Shown: in pieces, positions 22,437-33,250 of the stretch | Numbering within the stretch: position 1 is the stretch's first letter | Layout of the letters: every line of letters begins with the position of its first letter | Origin: Mytilus californianus | Lineage: Eukaryota > Mollusca > Bivalvia > Mytilida > Mytilidae | Direction: 5' to 3' | Length of the DNA stretch: 64,000 nt | NCBI RefSeq assembly: GCF_021869535.1 | Contig: NW_026262734.1 | Location: 93,563,285-93,627,284 of the forward strand | Program-made: the position numbers and the translations under genes | The notes under the pieces: model-generated | Seen by the model: the letters and a program-made list of their open reading frames with translations, nothing else | Database searches by the model: none | What the model was told of the DNA's origin: nothing

Positions 22437-25343
22437 TATATAATAAAATATATCCTTTACACTAACCAAACATAACCATACGTATCATACTTGCATCTGA
22501 AAAGTACTGATTATCTGGTTGTCTGCATATTGATATCGCAAAATATCAGCTGCGAGTCACAATATGAAGCTTTTTGTCGAGTGATTAAATTGTCTTTCAA
22601 GCAACATCCATATCGAAATTTTGAAATTTTCCCCCATTTTGAAAAAAGTGTAATATAACGTCATGATTTACTTAAAAACGTTTGATTACATTTTATATGT
22701 CTTTAAAAGATTTGGTTTGACTATTATTTGCTTTAAAGGGAAACTTCGCAAAAAAATGAAAAATTGATATTATGTTGATTATGTATAAAAAACCACATAT
22801 TCGTAAATATTAAAGTTTAATTCTGCTAGATAAGAGATCACCATCGATTTTAAATTTAGAGTATCACTTCTCCGCGTGCGGCCATTTTGACATCATCTCT
22901 GAATAGAAACCACGATATATCTATAAACCACAAAGGACCAAAACAAGCAGTAACATAACGTAGCCGTAATTGAGTGTCGATATCTTGTCAAGCGTACGGT
23001 TGTTTTAACTGACAAGGAAAGCCTAAACAGTTTCCCGGGTCACAAAAAAAGATTATAATAGACATGGTTGTGCATGCAACCTTTCCTAACTAACTTGATA
23101 GGCGGAAAATGTAATTATATATATTTTTTTTTGAAATAACTAGTACTATGGTCTGTCGTTTTAAAACTGTTTTTTTACTAAGTTTTTGAAACAAGAAATT
23201 TTAATGGAAATTAGTTAAAAAGTTCAAAGTGATAAATTAAGTGTTACGTGTAAAAATGTTTTCGAAAATCTAGTGTGTTCATAATTCATTTATGTAATAA
23301 ACTTATTTAAATAAATTCGGACCTTCCCTTATCTGATCACCAGTATGGCTAAAGGAATTGTTCCCAGAGGTATTGTGAGTTGACACGTCCAGGTATTCAA
23401 GCGATTTCCTGTCGGGCTTTAAAACTCTTATTACACAATTACATAAAGCAAGTTCGTGCATCACTTCACTTCTGAGGGTATTGAGAAGTGTACACGGCCG
23501 ATAACTTGTAACCTTCCATTTTAAAACTATCAGGTGAATATACATCTTTGTCTTGCGTGTCCGATAGTGATATGATAGTCTTTACTAAACCATAGATATA
23601 ATAGCCATTATATATATGACTAAACTCATACGCTTGTTTATAAATAACATTTATGGTGTAAAGAATATTTATGAAAATCTAAATAATTCCAAAAAAAGAT
23701 TTGATAAAATAAAAATATATTTACATATTTTCCAAACGTAAATTGGGGAAAATGTAAGTAATTACTCGTTGTCAATAATTATGGACATTTTGAAACGTAC
23801 AAATATTGATTTAACAAAATGTTCGCACTTGTCGATCATTGGATTATACGCCTAGATAGAAGGTTACGGAACTATAGATAGTCGCAATTTAGAATATATA
23901 CATGTATATTGAATATACGAGAGAAACATCCAAAACCAATCTGATTTAAATACAGGTCGATATCTAACTTGCTTTGGTTCATCGAAGTTATGCACATAGT
24001 AAAATCACAGATTTTTATTTCAATTAGATTATTTTGAACAGTTTAAGAAAGTCGTCATCATCATCACAATGGTTGTGTATTATGTATAATAATGTAATAA
24101 TGTGAACATGGTTCTATTATATTATACCGGTAGTACCTCATGTCAATTTTCCTGTTCCGACTTGCATGTAATATACCCCGGTATATGCCACTGGACGTAC
24201 ACTAATGATCCCCAAAAAGCTTATTTGAAGAAATAAAGAAACTTCACACCGAATAGACTGATAGTAGATGTATTAACGTCTGGTCAGCTAGAGGGTTGAT
24301 TAATTTATTTAGTTAGATTAAAAGAGAGGGGGGATAAACCATTCCTAATATTGCACTTATGCATAAAATATTAAATGAGAGTAATATAAGAGAAAATATA
24401 AATACGAAAAGTCGCATATCTGGCAACTATAGAATTTCACGTACAATTGTCATTCTTAATCGAAATAACGGACAGTCATTAAAATACATGCATGTACACT
24501 TTGATAAAAAGGGGTGCTGCAGTTGCATATTATTCATCATAAATCTATTTCAAGTATATACTTTCCTGTCATTCTTATAAGTTAACGCAGAGACATGTAA
24601 CTATACATCTCTAGTTAACGACAATCAACCATATGAATATTTGAATCTGATGTGAATTACCGTTTATCTCTTTCTTTTTTCTTCTTTTTTTTTTTTTGAT
24701 TTGGGCAGGTACACAAACATTGTAATGTTAGATATACTGTTCCCAGGTTGGGAGGGGCGGTGGTTGAAGGTAAGTATATCGAAAGTTACAAAATAAGAAC
24801 GTTGTATTTATGAATTTACATGAAGAACTCTGATCTTGGGCGTAGGTTTCTTTTTTTTTTAAGTTCAGTGATTTAAATTGAGAGAAAAAAAATCTGTCAG
24901 AATTTAAATCGTACCGGCAATTTCCACCTAAGACTCCTCTAAAATCATGAATGGTCATGCTTCACAATCATCAGAATTTTCTTTGCATTGGTACATTCTG
25001 TATCGGTAGTGATTTACCTTGACATTTCCGGGTATAACAGAGCTACTTGTATATTACATGTATGTGGTTAGGTGACGTCCCATGAGGTCTTACGTATACA
25101 GGTTCACATTTATAATGGTTTCTGATAAAACAAGTATTTATGACATTCACACTCCTGCATGTTCTTTATACCAAATTCTTATCTTATTTTCAGACCAAAC
25201 GAGGATGTGAATATTTTCCAGGAAAAATATTGAGTATCAAAGTATCAAATTAATTTCGGGATTTTTTTCTTTCTTGGTATTAAATCACAGAAACTTAAAG
25301 AATATACTGCTTGTCCGCTTTAGATGTATTCTTGTCGGTAAAC
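20871..25343. other. Gene-free intergenic stretch
   Basis: No supported gene over ~4.5 kb. It contains an (AT)n run at 21661-21687 and AT-rich low complexity. A segment at 22735-22910 with CGCGTGCGGCCATTTTGACA-type sequence looks like another dispersed repeat, but I found no second copy in the window. Confidence 0.4.
21661..21687. repeat. (AT)n microsatellite
   Basis: Uninterrupted TA dinucleotides over 26-27 bases. Confidence 0.9.
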
Positions 25344-25812
25344 GGACAGAAAGTCACAGGACAAAAAGTCACAGGATATAAAGTCACAAATAATTTGTTG
25401 ACAATTGTTTGAATATATAAGAGAAAGATCTTGAAATATTTTCTTTTTATTACATATATCCATTTTTAGGTTTAGGAAATTGTTCATAAGCCTTGATAAA
25501 TGAAAATTTATTAAATTTTAATCATGCAAAGTATAATTTCTTGGCACCATGAAGCCATTTAAGTATTAATCCACTTTGACATTTTGTTTCCATAACAATT
25601 ATTTGATCATTATTGATATTTATTGAATAAATGTTAACAGAGACATATAATACAATTGTATTATATGTCTCTGATGTTAATAACAAAGTTGCTTTATATA
25701 TAATAGTTCAAGAAAAAAACAAAAAAAAATATTTTTAAAATTAGTGTTTTCTTGTTCAAAGAAAATAAATTTAAAACTGAATTGTGACTTTTTGTCCTGT
25801 GACTTTCTGTCC
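25344..25812. mobile_element. MITE with 30-bp perfect terminal inverted repeats
   Basis: 25344-25373 is the exact reverse complement of 25783-25812. Each begins GGACAGAAAGTCACAGGACA and contains iterated GGACAAAAAGTCACA blocks; a third, looser block follows on the left. The 469-bp interior has no ORF. Flanks share an imperfect ATTCTTGTC-like direct repeat that could be a target duplication. Confidence 0.75.
25638..25673. repeat. 36-bp perfect palindrome
   Basis: Perfect self-complementarity around AATT (centre 25655/25656); each arm reads CAGAGACATATAATACAA. Lies inside the MITE. A related AGAGACATATAATACATATA is at 26247-26266. Confidence 0.85.
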
Positions 25813-27149
25813 TACATTCTTCTTGTCAGTTAAGACTGACATATATGTCTCTGGTATATAGTGGGTTTATGAATGAATGATAAGTCTTGCAAAGGTACAA
25901 GATATAAAGCACATTGAAAATTGATTCCGCCGATCTGTCTCCATTCAAAAAATGAAAGTTGACGTTAGATTGATTCTGTTATTTTTTTAAACATCGTTGG
26001 TCAAATAGCTAAAGTATGTATACGTTGTGAGATTTTAAATATTTTAATAAGGGCATTCCCGATTAGGTAAATGTAGATCGCTGTAGACGGACCAAGCTAT
26101 ATTAATCATGTAACCGCGATAATTTTCTCTAAACATTGAAATATTCAAGGTTAATACCCATGATAATTTGAAAAAGTAAGTACAGTGTATGGTTTATACG
26201 CTCATTTTCGTGGGCCATTTTTATTTATAAAATTATTTAATTGAAAGCAGAGACATATAATACATATATTTCTCTGTTGAAAGTAATTCAGAATTTCGAT
26301 GTTACAACAAATACTCACCTCTCTATTTTAAAATTAAGCTTACGCAAAATATACAAGATATACATGTATATAACGGCGATTCAGGTATTTTGCCACCATA
26401 TTCCTCCCCAAATAATTAATGTTTTTATCATTCATACGAAATGTTGTTCACACCTGTAACGGTGAACCGTGTTGGCTAAAATTCACTGAGTGAAGATCAA
26501 AAGAATAGAATTACAGAATGCTAATCTTTTAATTACCTTGAATTTAACCACGCATTCAACAGGTAGTCACTAAGTGTCACAGTACAATACACATTGTATT
26601 TTCACAGTACTTGTGGGAAATGTTTGCTAGACTGAAGTAAAAACCTTCAGGTGAGAATACAAACATGAATTTGTAAAACAAAATCAGTTATTTATGTTTG
26701 TTCAAAATATCCGTCGGAAAAAAAATTCATAAAAATATATTCTATTGTATGATTTACTTTTATTACTATAATCATATCAGAAATCCTTTTAATATAAATC
26801 GTACATTTTAATTTTGAAAGTTGCACGGCTGATCACTTTACTTTCTTAATTATTAGTTGGTTAATAGCTACGCCAAAAGTCGTCGATGCGCATTAAATCA
26901 GGTTATTAGATGATTAACGAACAAGACTTATAATGAGATTTATTCACTCTCGGCATGCAAAAAGACTTAAACTACGTCACATAAGTCAGGAAGTTGGAAT
27001 AAATTAAATTATTAATTCCCAATTTTCTTCTTTATTAGTGTTCATATCCAGATAAAACTTGGTAAATATGTTTTTTATGGTATAATGAACATTATAAGAT
27101 GAAAAGTAAAAAATCGCGAATTTTCCCTTTAATATATACAAGGTTGTAA
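25813..27149. other. Gene-free stretch
   Basis: AT-rich, no supported gene, RNA or recognisable element apart from the short palindrome relative at 26247. Confidence 0.4.
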
Positions 27150-27237
27150 AATTTAGACCGATTGGCAGACATCTTGAAAATGTCCGCCATCATTGGATTT
27201 TTCAGAGTGGGTCCATAGCTTAAATTGACTACCACAC
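27150..27237 (-). repeat. Half of a family 4 repeat, interrupted
   Basis: Reverse complement reads AGCTATGGACCCACTCTGAA, then ATGGCGGACATTTTCAAGAT, as in 20415-20870. The missing other half appears at 30664-30730, past the inserted block. Confidence 0.6.
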
Positions 27238-27261
27238 ACATATATATATATATATATATAT
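27238..27261. repeat. (TA)n run at insertion boundary
   Basis: Dinucleotide run exactly where the family 4 repeat is broken and the ~540-bp tandem block begins. Confidence 0.85.
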
Positions 27262-28389
27262 ACAAGTCTAGATTGAAAACAACGTTCAAACCTATGATTG
27301 CGTTGGATAAAAACCGCAATTTTTATACGTGTGCATGCAAAACAAATTTCTTGGTAGAGGGGTCTAAATACAGCACAAACAACATTTTCCAAAAGACCAA
27401 AAAAATGAAAAAGTATATTTTAACAAAACGCATTTGACTAACAGGTCGAACAACGGATGTTCTTAAACCCTGCTGACTGCCATTGGCGATTGCCAAATAA
27501 ACGGATCACCGATGTAATAAATGGATCTTAGTTATAAATTTAATACTAAACAGAAAACAATAAACATGCGGAAAAGATGATATACTAAGTACCGCAAACA
27601 AAAGGTGCAAAGGTTTTTGTACACCATGTCCGGATTTCGACAATTAATGTCTCTTCGGTGATGTTAGGAATCGAAACGGTATTTGGAAAGCCATACAATT
27701 TACCCCAATTTAGGATAGACTCTTGAATTTTGAGGAGTCAAAATAGGATGAACGGATCATATAAACCCGAAGGCAAATATAATACAAGCCCAAACGAAAA
27801 AATATAAACAAGTCTAGATTGAAAACAACGTTCAAACCTATGATTGCGTTGGATAAAAACCGCAATTTTTATACGTGTGCATGCACAACAAATTTCTTGT
27901 TAGAGGGGTCTAAATACAGCACAAACAACATTTCCAAAAGACCAAAAAAGTGAAAAAGTATATTTTAACAAAACGCACTTGACTAACAGGTCGAACAACA
28001 AATGTTCTTAAACCCTGCTGATTGCCATTGACGATTGCCAAATAAACGGATCACCGATGTAATAATTGGATCTTAATAATAAATTTAATACTAAACAGAA
28101 AACAATAAACTTGCGGAAAAGATGATATACCGCAAACAAAAGGTGCAAAGGTTTTTGTACACCATATCCGGATTTCGACAATTAATGTTTCTTCAGTGAT
28201 GTTAGGAATCGAAACGGTATTTGGAAAGCCATACAATTTACCTCAATTTAGGATAGACTCTTGAATTTTGAGGAGTCAAAATAGGATGAACGGATCATAT
28301 AAACCCGAAGGCAAATATAATACAAGCCCAAACGAAAAAATATAAATAAGTCTAGATTGAAAACAAGGTTCAAACCTATGATTGCGTTG
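27262..28389 (+). repeat. ~540-bp tandem repeat, left arm (2 units + stub)
   Basis: Units begin at 27262, 27808 and 28346 with A(C/T)AAGTCTAGATTGAAAAC; lengths are 546 and 538 bp and the units are nearly identical. The third is cut after CCTATGATTGCGTTGA at the Penelope-like insert. The same unit occurs inverted at 29944-30664 and 51573-52262. The open frames inside (for example 28051-28236 minus) are repeat-derived. Confidence 0.85.
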
Positions 28390-28452
28390 ATATATATAAC
28401 AAGTCTAAAAGGGTACAACATCACCAAAAAATAATTAAATCATGAACAAATT

Positions 28453-28490
28453 TTAGATATTTCGGATAACTAATATCCTTCATCAATAAG
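28453..28490 (-). ncRNA. Hammerhead-ribozyme-like motif, probably inactive
   Basis: Minus strand reads TTGATGA-A-GGATA-TTAGT-TATCC-GAA-ATAT-C. This has hammerhead core spacing with a 5-bp stem II and the palindromic stem III of dimeric type-I hammerheads. The first core base is U instead of C, which should weaken or abolish cleavage. Confidence 0.5.
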
Positions 28491-28704
28491 ATGTAAAATG
28501 AATCTTATCTTGACATGTGGTAGTCAAACTGAAATGAAAATCTTGAAAGCTATACAAATTATCAATAATCAGTACGCTGGTATTTTTTTTCAATATTGAT
28601 GTTTGGGAGGAGGAATAAATTTTTTAAAACTGTAAGAGTCCAAAACGGAAGCCTGAGTTACTGGAAACAAGTGATGGTAGGGAAAATGAGTGACACATTC
28701 TATG

Positions 28705-29071
28705 TTTTTTCATTTATGCCCTCTGGGGAAACTGTCCTAAGCTTTCTTATCCAAAACCTTTCCCGAGCAAGTCTGTCGGCCTTTGATCAACCCTCGTTGT
28801 GGTCTATGATAGTGATGGTAAGGTTTTTGAGATCAGCTTGGGCGTGCCCAGGTGATCTCAAATGACGACTAACGGGGAGGTCGGGCTTGCAGGTGTAGTC
28901 ACTTCGATGACCATTCATGCTTTTGTTGAATGGCTGTTCTGTCTCGCCAACATACTGCATGCCACATAGACACTGAAGAAGGTATACAACATTCTGGGTT
29001 TTGCAAGTTACATTGCAAAATATAGTGTACACAGACCCGGTGGAGTGGCAAGTAAATGTTTGAGTATTCAA
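28705..29071 (-). pseudogene. GIY-YIG endonuclease end of a Penelope-like element
   Basis: The frame reads TFTCHSTGSVYTIFCNVTC, then VVYLLQCLCGMQYVGETEQP, HRSDYTCKPDLPVSRH and SPGHAQADLKNLTITIID. That is the CxxC-containing GIY-YIG-type nuclease domain found at the C-terminus of Penelope-like elements (Y-L/I-CxCGxxYVGxT motif). After HNEG a TGA replaces the expected Trp, then SKADRLARERFWIRKLRTV and SPEGINEKT end at a TAG near 28705. The reverse transcriptase that precedes this domain is missing: the copy is truncated at ~29085 by the inverted junction. One nonsense codon plus the truncation make it non-functional. The nuclease would have cut target DNA for integration. Confidence 0.75.
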
Positions 29072-29202
29072 TATTTGTTGGCAAGTGACTTGCTCGGGAA
29101 AGGTTTTGGAAAAGAAAACTTAGGACAGTTAATTAATTGATAATTTGTATAGCTTTCAAGATTTTTATTTCAGTTTGACTACCACATGTCAAGATAAGAT
29201 TC

Positions 29203-29703
29203 ATTTGCGCCGATCTGCATTTCACTTGCGCCGATTTTTTCTTTCGCTTGCGCCGATTATTTCTTTCATTTGCGCCGATTGTTTTACAGGTAAATTAAAA
29301 CTATTTTTTATTATTATTATAAACCTCTTCCGCTAGCCAGTTATACATATGTTATGAATTATCAAGTAAAAGATGCATATAACTGTTGCCCTCTGCCCAC
29401 AATGGGGAGGTGGAAGCAGGATTCGAGCAAAACAAGTCAATTTTAAGGTTAAAAGCACTCTTTTTACATCCACTAAAATAACTGAGTATAGCAATTAAAT
29501 ATCAAATGGTATAAAAATATATTTACAGCCTTTGAAATATCAAAGGACAATAAAAACCTCTTTACGCCATGAAAAAAGCACAGCACTAAAATGCAAAAAG
29601 GAGCAAATGGAACTTGAAATTATTGAATCGGCGCAAATGAAACAACCAAATCGGCGCAAATGAAAGATTGAAAATTTATAAAATCGGCGCAAATGTCATA
29701 CGC
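29203..29703. mobile_element. Foldback element with iterated TGCGCCGAT termini
   Basis: Left end carries TTGCGCCGAT at 29208, 29229, 29249 and 29272. The right end carries the inverse ATCGGCGCAAATG three times (29628-29696). The uninterrupted sequence in the minus copy (AAGATAAGATTCATTTTACA) shows the insertion point, within CATT(TT). The core (29300-29620) has no ORF. Confidence 0.7.
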
Positions 29704-29716
29704 CCCATTTTACATC

Positions 29717-29753
29717 TTACTGATGAAGGATGTTAGTTATCCGAAATATCTAA
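29717..29753 (+). ncRNA. Hammerhead-ribozyme-like motif with intact core
   Basis: CTGATGA (29720-29726), one bulged A, stem II GGATG/TATCC with loop TTAGT (29728-29742), GAA (29743-29745), self-complementary ATAT (29746-29749) and the cleavage C at 29750. The base-paired start of stem I is TTA (29717-29719) with TAA (29751-29753). Self-complementary stem III and a tiny stem I are as in dimeric type-I hammerheads of Penelope-like elements. Foldback DNA 14 bases upstream interrupts the distal part. Confidence 0.5.
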
Positions 29754-29887
29754 AATTTGTTCATGATTTAATTATTCTTGGTGATATTGTACCCTTTTAG
29801 ACTTGCTATATATTATATTTTGTAGTGTACTGTATCATGATTTTATGATCCATCGCCCCGTAAGATTTATTGTTGGCTATTATTCAG

Positions 29888-29895
<8 letters not shown>

Positions 29896-29942
<47 letters not shown>
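29896..29942. repeat. (TA)n microsatellite
   Basis: Nearly uninterrupted TA run with one ATATGTATAT break, at the inner boundary of the right tandem arm. Confidence 0.9.
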
Positions 29943-29943
<1 letters not shown>

Positions 29944-30664
29944 GTCAAATGCGTTTTGTTTAAATATTAAATATACTTTTTCACTTTTTTGGTCTTTTGG
30001 AAAATGTTATTTGTGCTGTATTTAGACCCCTCTAACAAGAAATTTGTTTTGCATGCACACGTTTAAAAATTGCGGTTTTTATCCAACGCAATCATAGGTT
30101 TGAACGTTGTTTTCAATTTAGACTTATTTATATTTTTTCGTTTGGGCTTGTATTATATTTCCCTTCAGGTTTATATGATCCGTTCATCCTATTTCGACTC
30201 TTCAAAATTCAAGAGTCTTTCCTAAATTGAGGTAAATTATATGGCCTTCCAAATACCGTTTCGATTCCTAACATCACTGAAGAGACATTAATTGTCGAAA
30301 TCTGGACATGGTGTACAAAATTTTGCACCTCATGTTTGCGGTATACCATCTTTTCCGCAAGTTTATTGTTTTCTGTTTGGTATTAAATTTATAATTAAGA
30401 TCCATTTTGTTACACCTTGTGATCCGTTTATTTGGCAATCGCCAATGGCAGTCAGCAGGGTTTAAGAACATCCGTTGTTTGACCTGTTAGTCAAATGCGT
30501 TTTGTTTAAATATACTTTTTCACTTTTTTGGTCTTTTGGAAAATGTTGTTTGTGCTGTATTTAAACCCTTTACCAAGAAATTTGTTTTGCATGCACACGT
30601 ATAAAAATTGCGGTTTTTATCCAACGCAATCATAGGTTTGAACGTTGTTTTCAATTTAGACTTA
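29944..30664 (-). repeat. ~540-bp tandem repeat, right arm (inverted)
   Basis: One full and one partial unit, the reverse complement of the 27262-28389 units (TGCGGTTTTTATCCAACGCA then ATCATAGGTTTGAACGTTG), ending in TTTAGACTTATATATAT. Confidence 0.85.
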
Positions 30665-30730
30665 TATATATATATCTTTTGTGCAAAGTTTCATGCTTTA
30701 TCATCAAACCCACAATTCTTCTAAAAATAT
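30664..30730 (-). repeat. Other half of the interrupted family 4 repeat
   Basis: TTTATCATCAAACCCACAATTCTT is the reverse complement of the start of 20415-20870. It continues the half at 27150-27237. Confidence 0.55.
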
Positions 30731-31639
30731 GCACGAATCAGCTGGACTAGTTTGTTAATAGGTTTACATTATGACAATTAGAAAGACCTGAGCAGTGGGT
30801 GGACCTAGAAAGGGACAGAGAATGTCGCGTTGGGAAATAAATGATATTTGGTAGGTCAGTATCATAACTCAACTTCCGACTCATGCAAAGTAGTGTTGTT
30901 TGGACTCTTCATAAATCAGACCGGATATCAATGTATATTCATGCGACTAGTGTGTCGAAATATAAACCTTGCGCCAAGTGTCCTGCTGCCGGACAGAAGA
31001 AGTCGGTACCCACATATCTGCTTGTACCCGAAACAATAAGGTGATATTTTTGAAAATTATCAAAAATATTAAACAAATTTTATTTACATCAAATCATATT
31101 CATAAAACTAGTTTTTAACTGTTTTAAGTAAACTAAGTTTTCATAAGCAAACTAATTTCAACTTTTAAACTTAAATTACAAAATGAAAAGAAAAAAGATT
31201 GCTCCTTTCTATTCAACGGTGATCATGAAGTTCGTGGGAAGAAATTACCCACGCATTCAATTTATATTCCTAAATGTGTCTGGTTGTAAACTGTTGTTTA
31301 CATTGTATGAAAATTGCACCTTTTTTATGAGAATCTCTCAACTGTCGTTTTATGGCATTTTGGAGATCGCTATCATGTGAAGTACACATCATGTATAAAT
31401 AGAATTCAATCATCTACTTTTTACTCAAATCTGAATCTGAAATCTGATTAATCATCACAAGTTTATGTCCGTATGATATATTTTTTAATCATATTTATCT
31501 TTTATTTTTCAACCACTTAGAGCTACGAGTAGGATAGATAGAAGTCAGAGATGGATTCAGGATTTTTAAATGGGAGGCGTAATTCCATGAAATATATTAT
31601 ATACCGAAAACTTTTTTGAAGAGTTTATGCTAAAAGTCA
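30731..31639. other. Gene-free stretch
   Basis: AT-rich sequence with no supported feature. Confidence 0.4.
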
Positions 31640-31960
31640 TATAAATCGTGAAAAACATGATGTAATAATTTAATAATGTCTGAAGGACATGCAGACCTTG
31701 CAAGGATCCAATATACTTTCAGATGACGAAAAAAAGTTTTTTTTTCAAGCAGTCGCTGAACCATGAAGAAGAGGTCAATGACAATGGACATATGACAGAC
31801 GAAATTTTCGTAGCATAAGGCATCTGTATACAAGGTATGAAGCATCCAGGTCTTCTACCTTCTGAAATAAAAAGCTATCTTCATACAAATAGTTTACGCC
31901 ACCGCCGCCGGATAGTAATCCCTATGTCTCGTATTCTGCGACTTTCGTAGCAGGTGAGAC
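31640..31960 (-). repeat. 5' end of the GTCGAG-hairpin/CGG element (fragment)
   Basis: Reverse complement reads GTCGCAGAATACGAGACATAG-like sequence, then CCGGCGGCGGTGGCG, then GAAGGTAGAAGACCTGGATG and TGACCTCTTCTTCATGGTTC, matching 56851-57075. The open frame 31630-31845 comes from it. Confidence 0.6.
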
Positions 31961-32014
31961 AAAACCAATAACATAAACTCGTGTTCAGCTAACTTTAATA
32001 AATACATTGATATA

Positions 32015-32060
32015 TGTTATCATTGGCAATTATACCACATCCTCTTATTTTAATAGCAAA
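32015..32060 (+). repeat. Terminus of repeat family 1
   Basis: ATCATTGGCAATTATACCAC then ATCCTCTTATTTT. Confidence 0.5.
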
Positions 32061-32094
32061 ATCGTAAATCACGAATACTAGTTTTAGAATTTCC

Positions 32095-32400
32095 TAATGG
32101 CATATAGATACCAAAAACAAGGAACACGGGAATGAGAAGAGCTTGATTTTAATGTAAAAAAGATTATTGACAAAAATACCCAACTCCGAGGTAAATAAAA
32201 AAAGTGTAAGTTCATAAAACATGACATAACCAACTGCTCGACGATATCAACAAACAAAACGAATGGATAATTATTGTCATATTCCTGGCTTGAAATATGC
32301 ATTTTCTAAAGAAAATGGTGGGTTCAACCTGGTTTTATAAATAACCAAAACCTACCACTTGTATGACAGTTTTTTTTTATGGTTCCGCCATATTGACAAA
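32095..32400 (+). repeat. Dispersed repeat family 2
   Basis: Contains TTGTCATATTCCTGGCTTG, AAAATGGTGGGTTCAACCTG, GTATGACAG and CGCCATATTGACAAA, in the order seen at 10740-10965 and inverted at 53165-53400. Confidence 0.65.
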
Positions 32401-32439
32401 ATTGTGTAAGCAACCCAGACAGGCATAAGAGGGCGTGTT

Positions 32440-32900
32440 GAGGTTTACAGAATAGAGAACGATGGTTAAAAATAGAGAAAGTGGGCAAAAAATAAAGAGT
32501 AGCGAATAATGGACAAAAAATATAAAGGAAAAAAGAGAACAATGGCATAAAAAAAAAATATAGAAACAAAGACCCCTTATAATAAGTTGCTGAAAATAAA
32601 AGAAAAAGTTTTATTGGTAGGTTTATACGGCGGTTTGAATCGGATTTAATGCCATTTAAACAGTACAGTTTATTTTAAAACTCTGCTTATTATTATTATT
32701 TCATAAATAAATGAAGAATCTGTATGAACCAGATATCGTACAAATATAAATATGGTTGTCATCTCCCGTCCTATGCATGGATCTTCCTCCCTCCAGAATA
32801 GAGAATAATGGGCAAAAAATATAAAAAAATAGAAGAAAATGACATAAAATATTAAAGAATACAGAAATAAAGGACCCCCCATCCAGACCCTCATGTAATC
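32440..32900 (+). repeat. Repeat family 3, two stretches
   Basis: AATAGAGAA(C/A)(G/A)ATGG...GGGCAAAAAATA and ATAGAAACAAAG(G)ACCCC motifs occur at 32450-32575 and 32795-32890, separated by ordinary sequence. Confidence 0.5.
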
Positions 32901-33059
32901 TGTCAATAAATCAGATAGAAGGTTTTATAAGTTACAATCGTGAAAAATCCATTACTGTGAATTTAAAAAAAGTCTATCTGTACGGAATATAATAATTTTT
33001 AGTGAAAGAACACCCTAAGTGTTGTCTATATATGATAGAGGATCATCAGGCATTAATTT

Positions 33060-33250
33060 CCACGCTCAAGAGGGCGTGTGTTTGGCCGTGCTCGTTGTAT
33101 AAATACGCATGCAGAAACGTCCAGTCGGAATGCAGACTTTAAATCTGATGTCGGTGTACTTTCTGTACACGAAGAAACCCTAGCAACAACTCTTTGAGGG
33201 GTCTATGTGTGACCTGTTGCAAGACAGAATTTATGTCTCTATCCAACATA
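33060..33250 (+). repeat. Repeat family 5 fragment next to a retroelement end
   Basis: GTATAAATACGCATGCAGAA, then AATCTGATG and CCTGTTGCAAGACAGAATTT as in 12835-13030. It runs directly into the reverse-transcriptase-type frame. Confidence 0.55.

Larger units (their letters stand above)
28390..29085 (-). mobile_element. Penelope-like element 3' end (minus-strand copy)
   Basis: Outer boundary (minus strand 3' end) is GTACCCTTTTAGACTTG followed by TA-rich sequence. It contains the GIY-YIG frame and a hammerhead-like motif. At ~29085 it abuts an opposite-oriented copy (GCAAGTGACTTGCTCGGG). Confidence 0.7.
29085..29815 (+). mobile_element. Penelope-like element 3' end (plus-strand copy, split)
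   Basis: 29085-29200 and 29704-29815 together are the inverse of 28390-28565 plus 28736-28780: GCTCGGGAAAGGTTTTGG, AGCTTTCAAGATTTTTATTT, then the hammerhead-like motif and GTACCCTTTTAGACTTG. The copy lacks an internal piece and is interrupted by the foldback element at 29203-29703. Confidence 0.65.

Noticed and set aside
27092-27437. Frames with IYIYIYIY runs
   Set aside because: They cross a (TA)n microsatellite.
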